From assembly GCA_938023035.1 (NCBI GenBank), contig CALIDI010000047.1, forward strand, positions 27,393 to 91,392: 64,000 bases of DNA, read 5' to 3'. Numbering within the stretch: the first letter of the stretch is position 1; each line of letters starts with the position of its first letter. Below, piece after piece: positions 45,032 through 55,500 of the stretch. A program made the position numbers and the translations under genes. The notes beneath the pieces were generated by a model. The model did not search any database. It saw only the letters and a program-made list of their open reading frames with translations, and was not told the origin of the DNA. Source of the DNA: an uncultured Leptolyngbyaceae cyanobacterium (GTDB lineage Bacteria; Cyanobacteriota; Cyanobacteriia; Leptolyngbyales; Leptolyngbyaceae).

Positions 45032-47332
45032 TTAGCTAGTTGCTTTTTCCCATAGGTAGATGGCGCGATCGCTGCCGACGCTAACAAGGCGATCGCAGGG
45101 TGTTTGTGCTGTTTGGGAATCGACAGCGGTCACTGAAATCGAGCATCCGGCCTGGTAGCAGAAACCCGTGGCAACTGAGGCAGGCTGCCCCAAAATGAGT
45201 TGGAGTTTGCCGGTGCGGGGGTTCCATAGTTGCAGGGTTTGAGCCGCGATAATCAGAGTTTTACCATCACGGCTAAAGGCAACTCTCTGGATAGGGTTAC
45301 CAATCTCTATCAGGCGCTTGGTTCGATAGGTTTGAGTGCTCCAGAGCTTGACACTACCATCTTGGCTGCTGCTGGCTAGGGTTTTGCCATCGGGGCTAAA
45401 GGCCAGACTGGTGATGGCTTGAGTATGGGCTGAGAGGTGTTTAATCTCCTGCAAGGTTTGGGGATTCCACAATTTGATCCGGCCTTCTCCATCTCCGCTA
45501 GCCAGGATCTGAGAGTCGGGGCTAAAGGCGATCGCATCGACGCGGCTCCGATGCCCTTGCAACCGACCTTGCTCTTGCCCGGTGGTAATATCCAGCAGCA
45601 CTAAAGGGTCGTAAAGGCTACTACTGACCAGGGTTGCGCCATCCGCACTGAGGCTGAGGGCCAATACCGTATCGCTGTGCAGGGTCAGGCTAGCCAGGCG
45701 CTTGCCACTCGGCAATTCCCAAAACTTGAGGGATTTATCGGCACTGCCGCTAATGAGTAGCTTGCCGCTGGGGGTGATGGCGAGAGCCAGTACTAAATCC
45801 AAATGCCCTGGCAAACTCTGGATTATTTGCCCGGTGTGACAATCCCACAGGCGCAGGGTTGCCCCGCTGCTACTGACCAGAAGCGGTAGGGCCGGGCTAA
45901 GGGCGATCGCATAGACTTTGCCAGCCACCGGAAAGGTTTGCACACAGCGCCATTCCTCATCCTTTGGTTTACCCAGCCCCCATCGTTTGCGGGGTGGTAA
46001 AGGCGCAGGTTCCGATTCGGAGTGAGCGGTGCTCCCATTCAAACCTGGCGTGGAAAGGTGACCGGGAGTTGCTCCTGGGGTGGCCGGCGGGAGGGTACCC
46101 TGCAAGAGAACGCCGGTAGCGATTGGGGGCGTGACCAGCCTTGTGCTGAGATCTTGCAGAACCTCGGCAGCCGTCTCATAGCGTAGGCTTGTGCGCGCCT
46201 CTGTCAACTTTGTAAGAAGCCGGGTCAACGATTCACTGATAGGCTGCCTCAGGTAAGCCTGCCATTGCCATTGGCCTTGATGGGTGTCGTAAAGTTCGCT
46301 AGGCGATCGCCCGGTAAGCAGGTATAGACAGGTAACCCCCAGACTGTAGAGGTCACTGGCATAGGTCGCCTTGCCGCGAGACTGTTCTGGTGCGAGATAT
46401 TCCGGGCTACCAATCGCTGTACCTGTCAGTTCTAAAGCTGTCTGAGTTGCCTCTTTGACCGCACCAAAATCTACCAGCACCAATTGCCCTGTGGTAGTCC
46501 CGGTCGCTGTTTCATAGTAATAGCGCAATTCTTGCAGGAGCCGCCCTACCTCAATCACCACGGCCTGCCGTTGGGGTACGCTCAGGCCCCGATAGCGCAG
46601 AAAGTAGCTGGCGAGTTGTTGACAGCGCTGGCGATCGCCCGCCCGCCAGCTACTTGGGACTGCCTGCAAGCTCCGCTCTATGTATTCACTGAAGCGATAG
46701 GAAGCTACGATGAAGTCATTAAACCCCTGGCTGGCCTCCTGCATGAGCACTTGAGCGAGATGCTCCCAATCAAAGCGAGCAGGAGTCTCCACCTGACCCA
46801 CTAAACGCCCACCCGTAGACGCAATAACGTTGTTGGGCTTAATATCCCGATGAATGACCCGATGGCGATGGATAAACTCTAAAACGGGCAACAAACTCCG
46901 CAGCACCTCGTAAACCTGCGCCTCTGAAAAGGCTCCCTGGGCTTGCACCAACTCCACGAGGGTTTTCCCAGCGATGAATTCTTGCACTAAGTAAGGTCGC
47001 CCACCCTGGTGAAAGTGGGCCAGCAATGCGGGAATCTGGGGATGGTGCCCTAGAGCCTCGAGTTGAACAGCCTCTCGCTCGAACAGGTCAGCCGCTTTGC
47101 GTACATGCCGGGCCTCCTGAATAACCGGCAAAAACTGTTTAATGACGCATTGTGGTTTCGAGGGTTTATCTTCATCAATTGCCAGAAAAGTACGACCAAA
47201 GCCCCCCTGCCCAATCAACCGCAGAGCGCGATAGCGCTCCTTAAGCAGTAACCGACTGCCACAGGCACGGCACACCTCTCGCCCGGAGCGATTTTGCGGC
47301 TTAGGACAGGTAGGGTTGAGGCAATAACTCAT
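45032..47332 (-). CDS. Ser/Thr kinase with zinc ribbon, catalytic-domain insertion and WD40 repeats
   Basis: A 766-residue protein. An N-terminal zinc ribbon (CLNPTCP and CRACGS) precedes a kinase domain with glycine loop IGQGGFGRTFLA (about 40-51), VIKQF lysine, catalytic loop HRDIKPNN (161-168) and DFG (288-290). About 120 residues separate the loop from DFG instead of the usual dozen or so, so there is an insertion at roughly 175-281. After GSPEYLAPEQ and the C-lobe come WD40 repeats from about 470 (e.g. LASGDGEGRIKLWNPQT, LASSSQDGSVKLWSTQT). It is probably a cytoplasmic signalling protein. The ATG at 47332 is preferred over the open frame to 47488. Confidence 0.88.
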   Translation of the reverse strand: MSYCLNPTCPKPQNRSGREVCRACGSRLLLKERYRALRLIGQGGFGRTFLAIDEDKPSKPQCVIKQFLPVIQEARHVRKAADLFEREAVQLEALGHHPQIPALLAHFHQGGRPYLVQEFIAGKTLVELVQAQGAFSEAQVYEVLRSLLPVLEFIHRHRVIHRDIKPNNVIASTGGRLVGQVETPARFDWEHLAQVLMQEASQGFNDFIVASYRFSEYIERSLQAVPSSWRAGDRQRCQQLASYFLRYRGLSVPQRQAVVIEVGRLLQELRYYYETATGTTTGQLVLVDFGAVKEATQTALELTGTAIGSPEYLAPEQSRGKATYASDLYSLGVTCLYLLTGRSPSELYDTHQGQWQWQAYLRQPISESLTRLLTKLTEARTSLRYETAAEVLQDLSTRLVTPPIATGVLLQGTLPPATPGATPGHLSTPGLNGSTAHSESEPAPLPPRKRWGLGKPKDEEWRCVQTFPVAGKVYAIALSPALPLLVSSSGATLRLWDCHTGQIIQSLPGHLDLVLALAITPSGKLLISGSADKSLKFWELPSGKRLASLTLHSDTVLALSLSADGATLVSSSLYDPLVLLDITTGQEQGRLQGHRSRVDAIAFSPDSQILASGDGEGRIKLWNPQTLQEIKHLSAHTQAITSLAFSPDGKTLASSSQDGSVKLWSTQTYRTKRLIEIGNPIQRVAFSRDGKTLIIAAQTLQLWNPRTGKLQLILGQPASVATGFCYQAGCSISVTAVDSQTAQTPCDRLVSVGSDRAIYLWEKATS

Positions 47333-47570
47333 AGCCTGGGAGATCTGGGCATAGACTATGATACGCGCTGATTTGAATTCTCTGGTTTGATTAACAGAGT
47401 CGCCAGAGCCGTTACAGCAGTCGATGGGATTGTAGAACAATCCAATGGGTGTACCCCACTTTTGTATCCTACTCAATTTGTCGCCCACTCAAAGAAAAGC
47501 CGCTCCGCGTTTACACCCTGGGGCAGCATTTTAGCTGAATGGAACCGACCGGTTTTAGCTAGGCTTTGGT

Positions 47571-48968
47571 TTAGAACTCCCCACCTGAGCGGGTATCCCC
47601 CTCAAAGGGGGGAACGGAGGCCGGACTTGGACGGGTAACGGATAGACCTGCTGCCTGCTCCATATAGGCATAGACAATCCGTGAAACTTCCTGGATGTAG
47701 CCTCTGGCTGTACTAGGAATAGAATTATTCTCCACCAGTACCGCTGCCAGGTAACGCTTACCATTGGGCATGTAGATAATCCCTGCATCTCCCAATACCG
47801 AACGAATGTAACCTGTTTTATGGGCAATCGTTGCCCCCTGCCCCAAGCCAACTGGCAGCAGCCGCTTATTTTGTACCCGACGCAAAATATGAATTGCCTG
47901 CGATCGCGCCGCTGGTGAGAGTAGCTTGCCCTGCTCCACCATTGCCATCACCTGCACCAACTCTCTGGCGGTGGTTCGATTGGTTGCGCCCAGGTCAGGG
48001 AGCCAGTTGCGCACAACGGTGTGCTGCAAGCCCCAACTGCGAAAGCGCTGGTTAACCGCCTCAAACCCGCCCATGCGTTTGATAATCATATTAGTAGCGG
48101 TATTATCGCTGGTGATGATCATATTTGAGGCTGTTTCTAAAGCCGAGAACCGGCTGCCGACGGGCCGGTCTTGCATGTAGCCAGACCCCCCAACCACCAT
48201 GTCTCGTGTCATGGTCAGGGTTTCATCTAGGCGAATCTTACCGGCTTCTACATCCTGAAAGAAGGCGATCAGGATGGGTAGCTTAATCACACTTGCCGTT
48301 GGGACATTGCGATCGCCCCCAATACTGAGGTAGTTCCCCGTATCCAGATCGAGAAAGTACATGCCAGGCCGCAGGGCCGCATATTGCCCCGTATTGAGAG
48401 CTAAAAGTCGTTGTTGCAGCCAAGTCAACGCCTGCCCTTGGGGAATGATACCGCCAAAGGTATCCGTGGGCGGTGTTGCGACCGCGATCGCGACGGGCAA
48501 TGTACCAGCGCTCTCAGGTGCGCCAGTCACAAATTCTGGTTTAGGCAGTTGCACACTCCAACGGGTAGGCAAAGTAGGCACAACCTTAACCTGTTGAGGA
48601 TCGACTCGATAACCCGGTGCTAACTCAACCACCAGCCGGGTTGTAAACGGATCAAACTGGGCAATCCGCACATTCTGAATGGCCCCACCTACCGGTTGCT
48701 CAATCTTCGGACGCTTTAATCGAATTCCGGGCAAATCAATCACAATCCGATCAGGATTCGGCACCCATTGGGCGACCGGTTGCACCCCCTCGTCGGTGGC
48801 AAAATCTAGCCGCTGTTGCTGGGCATCAAACCGCCAAGATTCCAGTGTATCCGCAATCGCTGGCATCGCCGCCAAGGTTGCACTAAGAGCCGCCAAAGTC
48901 AGGTACTGGCCCAAAACAAAGGTGCGTCCAGAGAGTTGGACGGCGGTAGAAAAAAGGGAATTAAGCAT
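47571..48968 (-). CDS. Exported AMIN-domain and class A beta-lactamase-like serine hydrolase
   Basis: A 465-residue protein with an N-terminal signal segment (LTLAALSATLAAMPAIAD), an AMIN domain (about 40-145; AMIN domains bind peptidoglycan or localise to the septum) and a beta-lactamase/transpeptidase-like domain. Active-site motifs are complete: SVIK (about 226-229), SDN (287-289) and KTG in AHKTGYIRSVLGD. The AMIN fusion suggests a cell-wall role rather than antibiotic resistance, though beta-lactam hydrolysis is possible. The ATG at 48968 (MLNSLFST) is preferred to the in-frame start 10 codons upstream. Confidence 0.88.
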   Translation of the reverse strand: MLNSLFSTAVQLSGRTFVLGQYLTLAALSATLAAMPAIADTLESWRFDAQQQRLDFATDEGVQPVAQWVPNPDRIVIDLPGIRLKRPKIEQPVGGAIQNVRIAQFDPFTTRLVVELAPGYRVDPQQVKVVPTLPTRWSVQLPKPEFVTGAPESAGTLPVAIAVATPPTDTFGGIIPQGQALTWLQQRLLALNTGQYAALRPGMYFLDLDTGNYLSIGGDRNVPTASVIKLPILIAFFQDVEAGKIRLDETLTMTRDMVVGGSGYMQDRPVGSRFSALETASNMIITSDNTATNMIIKRMGGFEAVNQRFRSWGLQHTVVRNWLPDLGATNRTTARELVQVMAMVEQGKLLSPAARSQAIHILRRVQNKRLLPVGLGQGATIAHKTGYIRSVLGDAGIIYMPNGKRYLAAVLVENNSIPSTARGYIQEVSRIVYAYMEQAAGLSVTRPSPASVPPFEGDTRSGGEF

Positions 48969-49081
48969 CGTAGGAGGAAAGGGAGGAAGCAACTGCAAAA
49001 TTTAGGACACATTATGCCTTGCGATGGTTTCTTTGTAACCGGAACTTCAAAGAACAGGCAGAGCGCATTCGCTCCTAGACA

Positions 49082-49195
49082 TTGCTGAACCTGGATAGGA
49101 ATCACCCCATTCGCCCTTACCCTTTGGGCGCAGGTATAACCCTAACAGGCATTTAAGAAAAGGGGATGAGGACAATGCATCTCTTCGTTCAGCAA
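49082..49195 (-). repeat. Family-B element with perfect 9-bp inverted ends
   Basis: TTGCTGAAC (49082-49090) and GTTCAGCAA (49187-49195) are perfect inverted repeats bounding a 114-bp unit. Read on the minus strand it starts GGCGTTGCTGAACGAAGAGA and continues with CCTTTTCTTAAATGCCTGTT, closely matching the left part of the element at 11113. No coding capacity. Confidence 0.65.
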
Positions 49196-49275
49196 CGCCA
49201 GTTCCTGTGAAACATTGGCGTTGTATGGGTCTGACCGCGATCGCTAGCTCGCCTACCGATAGACTGCTGGCACAG

Positions 49276-49309
49276 TGCTGTTTCTGGATGATTGCTGTTT
49301 CTGGATGAT
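49276..49309 (+). repeat. Perfect tandem 17-bp repeat
   Basis: TGCTGTTTCTGGATGAT occurs twice in direct succession, about 270 bp upstream of hemH. Probably a slippage duplication; no regulatory role can be shown. Confidence 0.8.
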
Positions 49310-49575
49310 TGAAGGTTACCAGCAGAATTGTTTAAGTAAGATTGACTCTGCTGACGGGTATGGCTGACTAAAAGCCACCCAGTACTAGGATGAGAAAGGG
49401 GGGTTGCTCTGGTTCGTTTGCGACTTCACAGCTCAAAACCAAGGGCAATTGAGGAAGTCAGCCAACTGGATAGGGCATTCTAAGCAATGTCCAGATCAGC
49501 CCGACCATTACTAATGTTACGAATTCAGCTAACATTTAGTTACAAACCTTAGAATCTGGGAAAGTGATTGGTGCC

Positions 49576-50739
49576 ATGGCTAAACTTGGGGTCTTGTTGC
49601 TAAACTTGGGCGGCCCAGAGCAGCTAGAAGACGTGCGTCCGTTCTTGTTTAACTTGTTTTCTGACCCTGAAATTATTCGGTTGCCCTTTCCCTGGTTACA
49701 GCGCCCCCTTGCCTGGCTGATTTCTAGTTCACGGGCGGCCAAATCTCAAGAAAATTATCGCCAAATTGGTGGCGGGTCGCCACTGCGACGGATTACGGAT
49801 GAACAAGCACAAGCCCTGCGACAGAAATTGCAGGAAAAGGGGAAAGACGTTGCCATCTATGTTGGGATGCGCTATTGGCACCCTTTTACTGAGGAGGCGA
49901 TCGCTCGCATCAGGCGAGATGGCATTCAGCGACTGGTCATTTTACCCTTGTATCCTCAATATTCTATTAGCACCAGTGGCTCTAGCTTTCGCCTACTAGA
50001 GCGTCTGTGGAACGAAGACCCCAGCCTGCATACGATTGACTATACTGTTGTGCCTTCCTGGTACAAGCGCCCTGGCTATTTGCGGGCGATGGCGGAACTG
50101 ATTGCACGGGAACTCGACCAGTTTGCCGAACCCGATCAAGTGCATGTCTTTTTTAGTGCCCATGGTGTGCCCGTTAGCTATGTGACCGAAGCGGGTGACC
50201 CTTATCAGCGAGAGATTGAAGACTGTGCACGGCTAGTTATGCGATCGCTCAATCGCCCAAATGCTTATACCCTGGCCTACCAGAGCCGGGTTGGGCCAGT
50301 CGAGTGGCTGCGACCTTACACCGAAGATGCGCTACAAGCATTGGCAGCCAAGGGAGTCAAGAACCTTGTAGTGGTGCCAATTAGCTTTGTTTCAGAACAC
50401 ATCGAAACCTTGCAAGAAATTGACATGGAATATCGAGAACTAGCTGAAGAAGCTGGTATCGAGCATTTCCAGCGGGTGCCGGCGCTCAATACCCACTCCG
50501 GTTTCATCGAAGACTTAGCAGAAATGGTGCTAGAAGCCAACGAGCAACCCAGTGTGACCTTCGCTGAAATCGCCCGAATTCCTGAAAAAACTAAGCTCTA
50601 TCCCCAGGAACGTTGGGAATGGGGCATGACAACCTCCGCCGAAGTTTGGAATGGCCGCCTGGCCATGGTGGGGATTCTAGCTGTATTACTGGAGTTGCTG
50701 GTGGGCCGAGGCCCGCTCCATGCCATTGGGCTGCTGTAA
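49576..50739 (+). CDS. hemH: Ferrochelatase with C-terminal chlorophyll a/b-binding-like helix
   Basis: A 387-residue enzyme that inserts ferrous iron into protoporphyrin IX to make protoheme, at the branch with chlorophyll synthesis. The core has [20 protein letters not shown], the catalytic HGVP in [12 protein letters not shown] and [13 protein letters not shown]. The last 45 residues form a linker and a CAB-type helix ([19 protein letters not shown]), the fusion typical of cyanobacterial and plastid ferrochelatases, which anchors or regulates the enzyme. The ATG at 49576 is preferred to a GTG four codons upstream. Confidence 0.96.
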   Translation: MAKLGVLLLNLGGPEQLEDVRPFLFNLFSDPEIIRLPFPWLQRPLAWLISSSRAAKSQENYRQIGGGSPLRRITDEQAQALRQKLQEKGKDVAIYVGMRYWHPFTEEAIARIRRDGIQRLVILPLYPQYSISTSGSSFRLLERLWNEDPSLHTIDYTVVPSWYKRPGYLRAMAELIARELDQFAEPDQVHVFFSAHGVPVSYVTEAGDPYQREIEDCARLVMRSLNRPNAYTLAYQSRVGPVEWLRPYTEDALQALAAKGVKNLVVVPISFVSEHIETLQEIDMEYRELAEEAGIEHFQRVPALNTHSGFIEDLAEMVLEANEQPSVTFAEIARIPEKTKLYPQERWEWGMTTSAEVWNGRLAMVGILAVLLELLVGRGPLHAIGLL

Positions 50740-50869
50740 TCCGTTGCTTGCTTGGCCATTCCCCTTGTCTTTTGGGTTGTATTTTCACCCTCTCTGGTTT
50801 GGAGTCGGTCGTTGTTCCCCAGGCCGGCTTGTTGTTATCAGGGGCACATCCAATTCTGGAGAAGATTAC

Positions 50870-51079
50870 ATGGATCCACACATTAAGTTAAAAGCGGTTA
50901 ATACCCGCAGCCTAGAAACGGCTCTAGAAAAGATTGTGAGCGAAGCAACAGGCTGGGATTATACCTGCACCATCAAGGAGGTTCAGTACCTGGAATTGGG
51001 GGATGCCCAACTGACCCTGACGCTCAAAACCTCTGATTGGCTCAAGCCCGAAAATAGTGAATCCTCTTCTGCAAGCTAA
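50870..51079 (+). CDS. Small protein of unknown function
   Basis: A 69-residue protein starting MDPHIKLKAVNTRSLETALE and containing GWDYTCTIKEVQYLELGDAQ followed by a Ser/Glu-rich tail. It has a strand/helix pattern, and I recall similar short proteins in cyanobacteria without function. The ATG at 50870 is preceded by GGAGAAG with short spacing. It begins 130 bp after hemH on the same strand and could share its transcript. The longer frame upstream of the ATG overlaps hemH's end and is not family-like. Confidence 0.6.
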   Translation: MDPHIKLKAVNTRSLETALEKIVSEATGWDYTCTIKEVQYLELGDAQLTLTLKTSDWLKPENSESSSAS

Positions 51080-51223
51080 GAGAGGGGTGTCACCCGTCTA
51101 GAGCGAGGCATTGTTGCCGTCGTCATAAATCACATAAATCAAGGGCTAACGAACCACCCGCAGTGCCCCGATTGCTGCGCTCCAGAGATAAGATAAAGCA
51201 GACTATCCCTTCGGCGCGATCGC

Positions 51224-52291
51224 ATGCTAACCCTTTCCCCGCAACTGCAAGCCAAACTCACCCAACCCCTGCGGATTGGTAATGTAGTGGTGCAAAGCCG
51301 GGTGTTACAGGCTCCCCTTTCGGGCGTGACCGATTTGGTCTTTCGGCGGCTAGTGCGGCGGTTTGCGCCCGATTCCATGATGTACACCGAAATGGTGAAT
51401 GCTACGGGGCTTCACTATGTCAAAGAGCTACCCAAAATCATGGAGGTAGACCCGAGAGAACGTCCCATTAGCATTCAACTCTTTGATTGTCGTCCTGATT
51501 TTTTGGCAGAAGCGGCTCAGCGAGCAGTAGACGAAGGGGCCGATACTGTCGATATCAACATGGGCTGCCCAGTCAACAAGATCACCAAAAATGGCGGCGG
51601 GTCTTCCCTACTGCGCCAGCCAGAGCTGGCTGAGGCCATTGTGAGCCGGGTGGTGCAGGCGGTCAGTGTGCCAGTGACCGTTAAAACCCGCATTGGTTGG
51701 AACGATCACGAAATTAATATCCTTGACTTTGCCCGTCGGATGGAGGCTGCCGGTGCCCAGATGTTAACCGTCCATGGTCGTACCCGTGCCCAGGGCTATA
51801 ACGGCCCCGCCAAGTGGGAATGGATTGGGCGGGTAAAAGAAATTTTAAGCATTCCTGTGATTGCAAATGGTGATATTTTCTCGGTGGAGGCCGCCGTCAA
51901 ATGTCTGGAGTTTACTGGAGCCGATGGGGTGATGTGTTCCCGTGGCACCATGGGCTATCCCTTTTTGGTCGGTGAAATTGATCATTTCTTTAAAACAGGA
52001 GCGGTGAAACCGGCTCCGACCCCGGTGGAGCGGTTGCAATGCGCCCGGGAGCACTTATGGATGTTGTACGAGTATAAGGGCAATCGCGGCGTGCGCCAGG
52101 CCCGTAAACACATGACTTGGTACGCTAAAGGGTTTATTGGAGCAGCAGATTTACGGGGCCAATTGAGCATGATTGAAACCGTGCATCAAGGGATGGATTT
52201 AATTGATCAGGCGATCGCCCAGTTGATGGCACTGTCAACCGATGGCCGCACCATCATGGCCGGTAACATGGATGACCTCGCCTTAGTTTGA
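51224..52291 (+). CDS. dus: tRNA-dihydrouridine synthase (DusB/Nifr3 family)
   Basis: A 355-residue FMN enzyme that reduces uridine to dihydrouridine in the tRNA D-loop. Motifs are LQAPLSGVTDLVFRRLVRR, MYTEMVNATGL, the catalytic Cys in NMGCPVNKITKNGGGSSLL, VKTRIGWN and the FMN/RNA-binding VHGRTRAQGYNGPAKW with IANGDI. C-terminal residues form the helical tRNA-binding domain. The ATG at 51224 follows a HIP1 site with no strong ribosome site. Monocistronic. Confidence 0.94.
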   Translation: MLTLSPQLQAKLTQPLRIGNVVVQSRVLQAPLSGVTDLVFRRLVRRFAPDSMMYTEMVNATGLHYVKELPKIMEVDPRERPISIQLFDCRPDFLAEAAQRAVDEGADTVDINMGCPVNKITKNGGGSSLLRQPELAEAIVSRVVQAVSVPVTVKTRIGWNDHEINILDFARRMEAAGAQMLTVHGRTRAQGYNGPAKWEWIGRVKEILSIPVIANGDIFSVEAAVKCLEFTGADGVMCSRGTMGYPFLVGEIDHFFKTGAVKPAPTPVERLQCAREHLWMLYEYKGNRGVRQARKHMTWYAKGFIGAADLRGQLSMIETVHQGMDLIDQAIAQLMALSTDGRTIMAGNMDDLALV

Positions 52292-52500
52292 GGCAATTGC
52301 CGAGAAAAGCTGAGAAAAAAGAACACCCTTGCATTGAAGCAGGCCGTCCAGGAATATTTTTAATGTTTTTTCAGATTCAGAGATGTCATCACCTGTAAAA
52401 CTCGCCATAAAGATACACAGCAAGCTCCTAGTGCTATGTGGTTTGTTCCACGAAGCTATCTTAAGGAGTACTCAATGAGCTTATATTCCTTGCGTATTCC

Positions 52501-55500
52501 CTAGGGGAACGGCTTCCTTGGCTGGCGTAACTGCCCCCAGGGAATCAAGGCATCTTGCGCTAACCGTTGGGAAACCGCATAACCACCGTAGCGATTAAGA
52601 TGGCTAGGATCAGAAAAGTAATCGGTTTGAGTCAAGAAGGATTGGCTCAAATCTCGATAGACAAAGCGAAACTGTTGTGCCCACTGTTGCATTTGGGCTT
52701 GGAACTGCTCCTCGTAGCGGCGACGGGTTGAATCTAGATAATCTTGAGTGAGGGGCAGGTTAACAAAGATGAGAGCGACCTGGCGATTTTGGGCAAATAG
52801 AGCAAGGTTGGTCAACGCCTCCGCCTGCACTCCCTCCAAGCGAAAGTTTTGATAGTCAGAATCGTAGTCACCCGCAACACGACTATATTTCTGATAATAG
52901 GTGCCCGGGTTAAAGCGAATCGCGAGGGGCAAAAAGCCTTGATAGTCTGAGTTGCCAATGCCATCAGCTAGCACCGGCATCGTGGTATCAGCGGCAGCCG
53001 CGGGACTAGTGGAGTTGCTTAAATCACTCAACGCTGTCGCACTATCATGAGCCAAGGGGCGGGTAGCCGGTAGGCGGGTTGCAATTTCAGCACGGAGTTG
53101 GGTTTTGAAGCGATCGCGCTGAGGGTAAACCACCGATAACTGTCCCAAAAGGGCATTCAGTTGCTGATTCACTCGCTGATAGGCCTCTCCACCGGGGAGA
53201 GGCTTGGGGGATGCTGCGGTGGCGGCAACCTCAGGATGATTATTCCTAGAAATACTATCGCCAGGAAACGGGGAGTTGCCCATTAAAAAAGCCTGAAAGC
53301 CCTGGGAAGCGACAATGCCGTTAAATGTGACATCCTGTCGTCCGCTGTTAAAGGCTCGCGCGCCGTCGGCCCAAATAATCAGCCTGGGGAGGGAGTCAGG
53401 GGGCAACATCTGGCGTACCAACAAGTCTACAACTTGGGCCGTGGCTCCATTAATCCCAAAGTTGAAGATTTTTAACGGAGGCTGACCCGGCTGGGCCAGC
53501 GCTGTTTGTAAGGCGGCTGGGTCAATTCCCCGTAAAGCCCGCGAACTGCCAACGATCAATACATCGGGAGTACCGTGTTGCTGCACGTACTGGCGGTAAA
53601 TCGCAAAGCGCTCATCCAATTGGCGACTGTTAAAGGATGGGTGGTCAGTCGTGACCCGTGCCTTTGGTTGCAAGGGCGACGCCAGCAATTGGCCAGGGCT
53701 ACTGCTGGCTCCCCTGAGGTTATCAGGGAGGGGCTGCTGGGTAAAGCCAGCGTTATCAAAGGCAGTAGCATCAGCAGCGGACTTTTTGCCAGGGGTAAAA
53801 TCGGGCAACGGCTGAGGATTGGGGGAGGCTACGGGTTCAGCAACTGCGGTCGTAACCGGAGCAATGGCACGCTCGGTTTGCAGCCAACGACCGGCCAACC
53901 AGTCGGCCTGCACAACTAGCAAAATTCCAGCGGCTACCCAGAGAAACGTGATGGGGGCTTGTCTGGCCTGACTGAGGTCAGTAGCAGGGGCAACGTTTGA
54001 GGCTGTGGCAAGGGTAAAGAGTTGGGTGCGGAGGAGCGATCGCTGTAGACCTGGCACAAAACCTGCAAACATGGCCGATAGAGCGCACCATTTAGCGTTG
54101 GTTGTGGCATCTTCAGTAGAAGGATCAATCTCAGCATCTCCCTGGTAAACCAGAGCACCTGCCGGCTCTAACAACTCACTAACATAGGCAGCGGAGGCGG
54201 CAAATTCCGGCACAGCTTCGGGCACTCGGCGCTGACGCGAGTCAAAGTCACGCCCATCCCGCCAGAGGGGGCGTTGTTGCCCGGCTCGTCGCCCATAGAC
54301 GCGAATCCCTGCCACACCCTCAATCTTCATCGGTTTGATACATCGAGCCAGGGCCTGAGTCACCTGGCTTTGCGAGGGGCAAACAGGGGCATCGATCATG
54401 ATGTGCAGTAAGTCTTCCTTTTGCCGCACCTGCACACGGATGCCCCCCGTTGCCAGGCAGGCATCCAGGTCAGGGTTGAGTAACCGGGTCAAGAGAAAGG
54501 TGAGCGCGGCCAGATCACCCTTTTGCGCCAGATCCAGGGGGGGAACTGAGCGTTCCGGCTGGTTAGCTCCTGGGAGTGCCAACCAATGCACCCAGGTGGG
54601 TATTTCAGGGGTGGCCTTTGCTGCCAAGGGGTCGCTACTACTGCCAGGCACACCGTAGATAGTGACACCATGGATGCCCTGGGGCGCTAGGGATGTGAGC
54701 AAGGGGGCGATCGCTGCGATCGCGGTGAATTTATCCGGGGCTGATGGTGCGTCACCATAGCACGTCAGATGGAGGGTCGCCTCTTTGAGAAGGCCACTTA
54801 CCCGTGGTGCTCCCGTCTGTAGAATCAAGTTGAGTAACTGGGTGATGGCTTGCACATCCCCCCAGCGCGCCCATTCTCGTAGCAGCGTAGTAGGAGGCGT
54901 TAGATCAACTCGCAGCCACCATTCTGGCTGGGCTTCGCCCTGTACCTGGGCCAACACCACCGCATCACCAAAATCCTTTAACCCCAACTCTCGTAGTTTC
55001 CGCGCGATTGGCTCAGCCCAGCGCTCTGGGTCTGGGCGATAGGTCGCTTCACAGGCCACTAGGAGTCGTTTGAGCGGTTCCCTTGGTAGGGCTACGATGC
55101 GGGTGCGCACGGCAATGTTAAACGGACTCAGGGATTGACTCAAATACCGGGAGATGGCCTGGGTTTGACCCGCCTGAGCGAGCACTTTCAAGTCAAGCGC
55201 TGCTGGGTTAGGGGCATTTCTGACAGTCTCTGCCTGCCGTATTTCTAAACCAGCCCCTCCGGCAGAAAGATCTAGGGTCTTGACCCAGGTTGGCTTGGTT
55301 TGCCCCGCCAGACGACTGTAAAGTACCAAACGGTGGATTGGAGCCGTCTGGGCTGCGGCCAGCTCAGGTATCGATGTTTGAGTGAGGGCCTGGTAGAGGT
55401 GTTGAACTGCCCGTTCGATAACCTCAGAGCTGGTCTCGGCGGTTTCGATCAAAAGGTAAAGGCTATTGCCCCGCAGACAGCTACTAACCGTTGCCTGGGG

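Larger units (their letters stand above)
48969..49575. other. 0.6-kb intergenic region with family-B element
   Basis: The divergent control region for the hydrolase and hemH. It holds a family-B element (49082-49195) and a perfect 17-bp tandem repeat (49276-49309). No gene seen. Confidence 0.4.
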
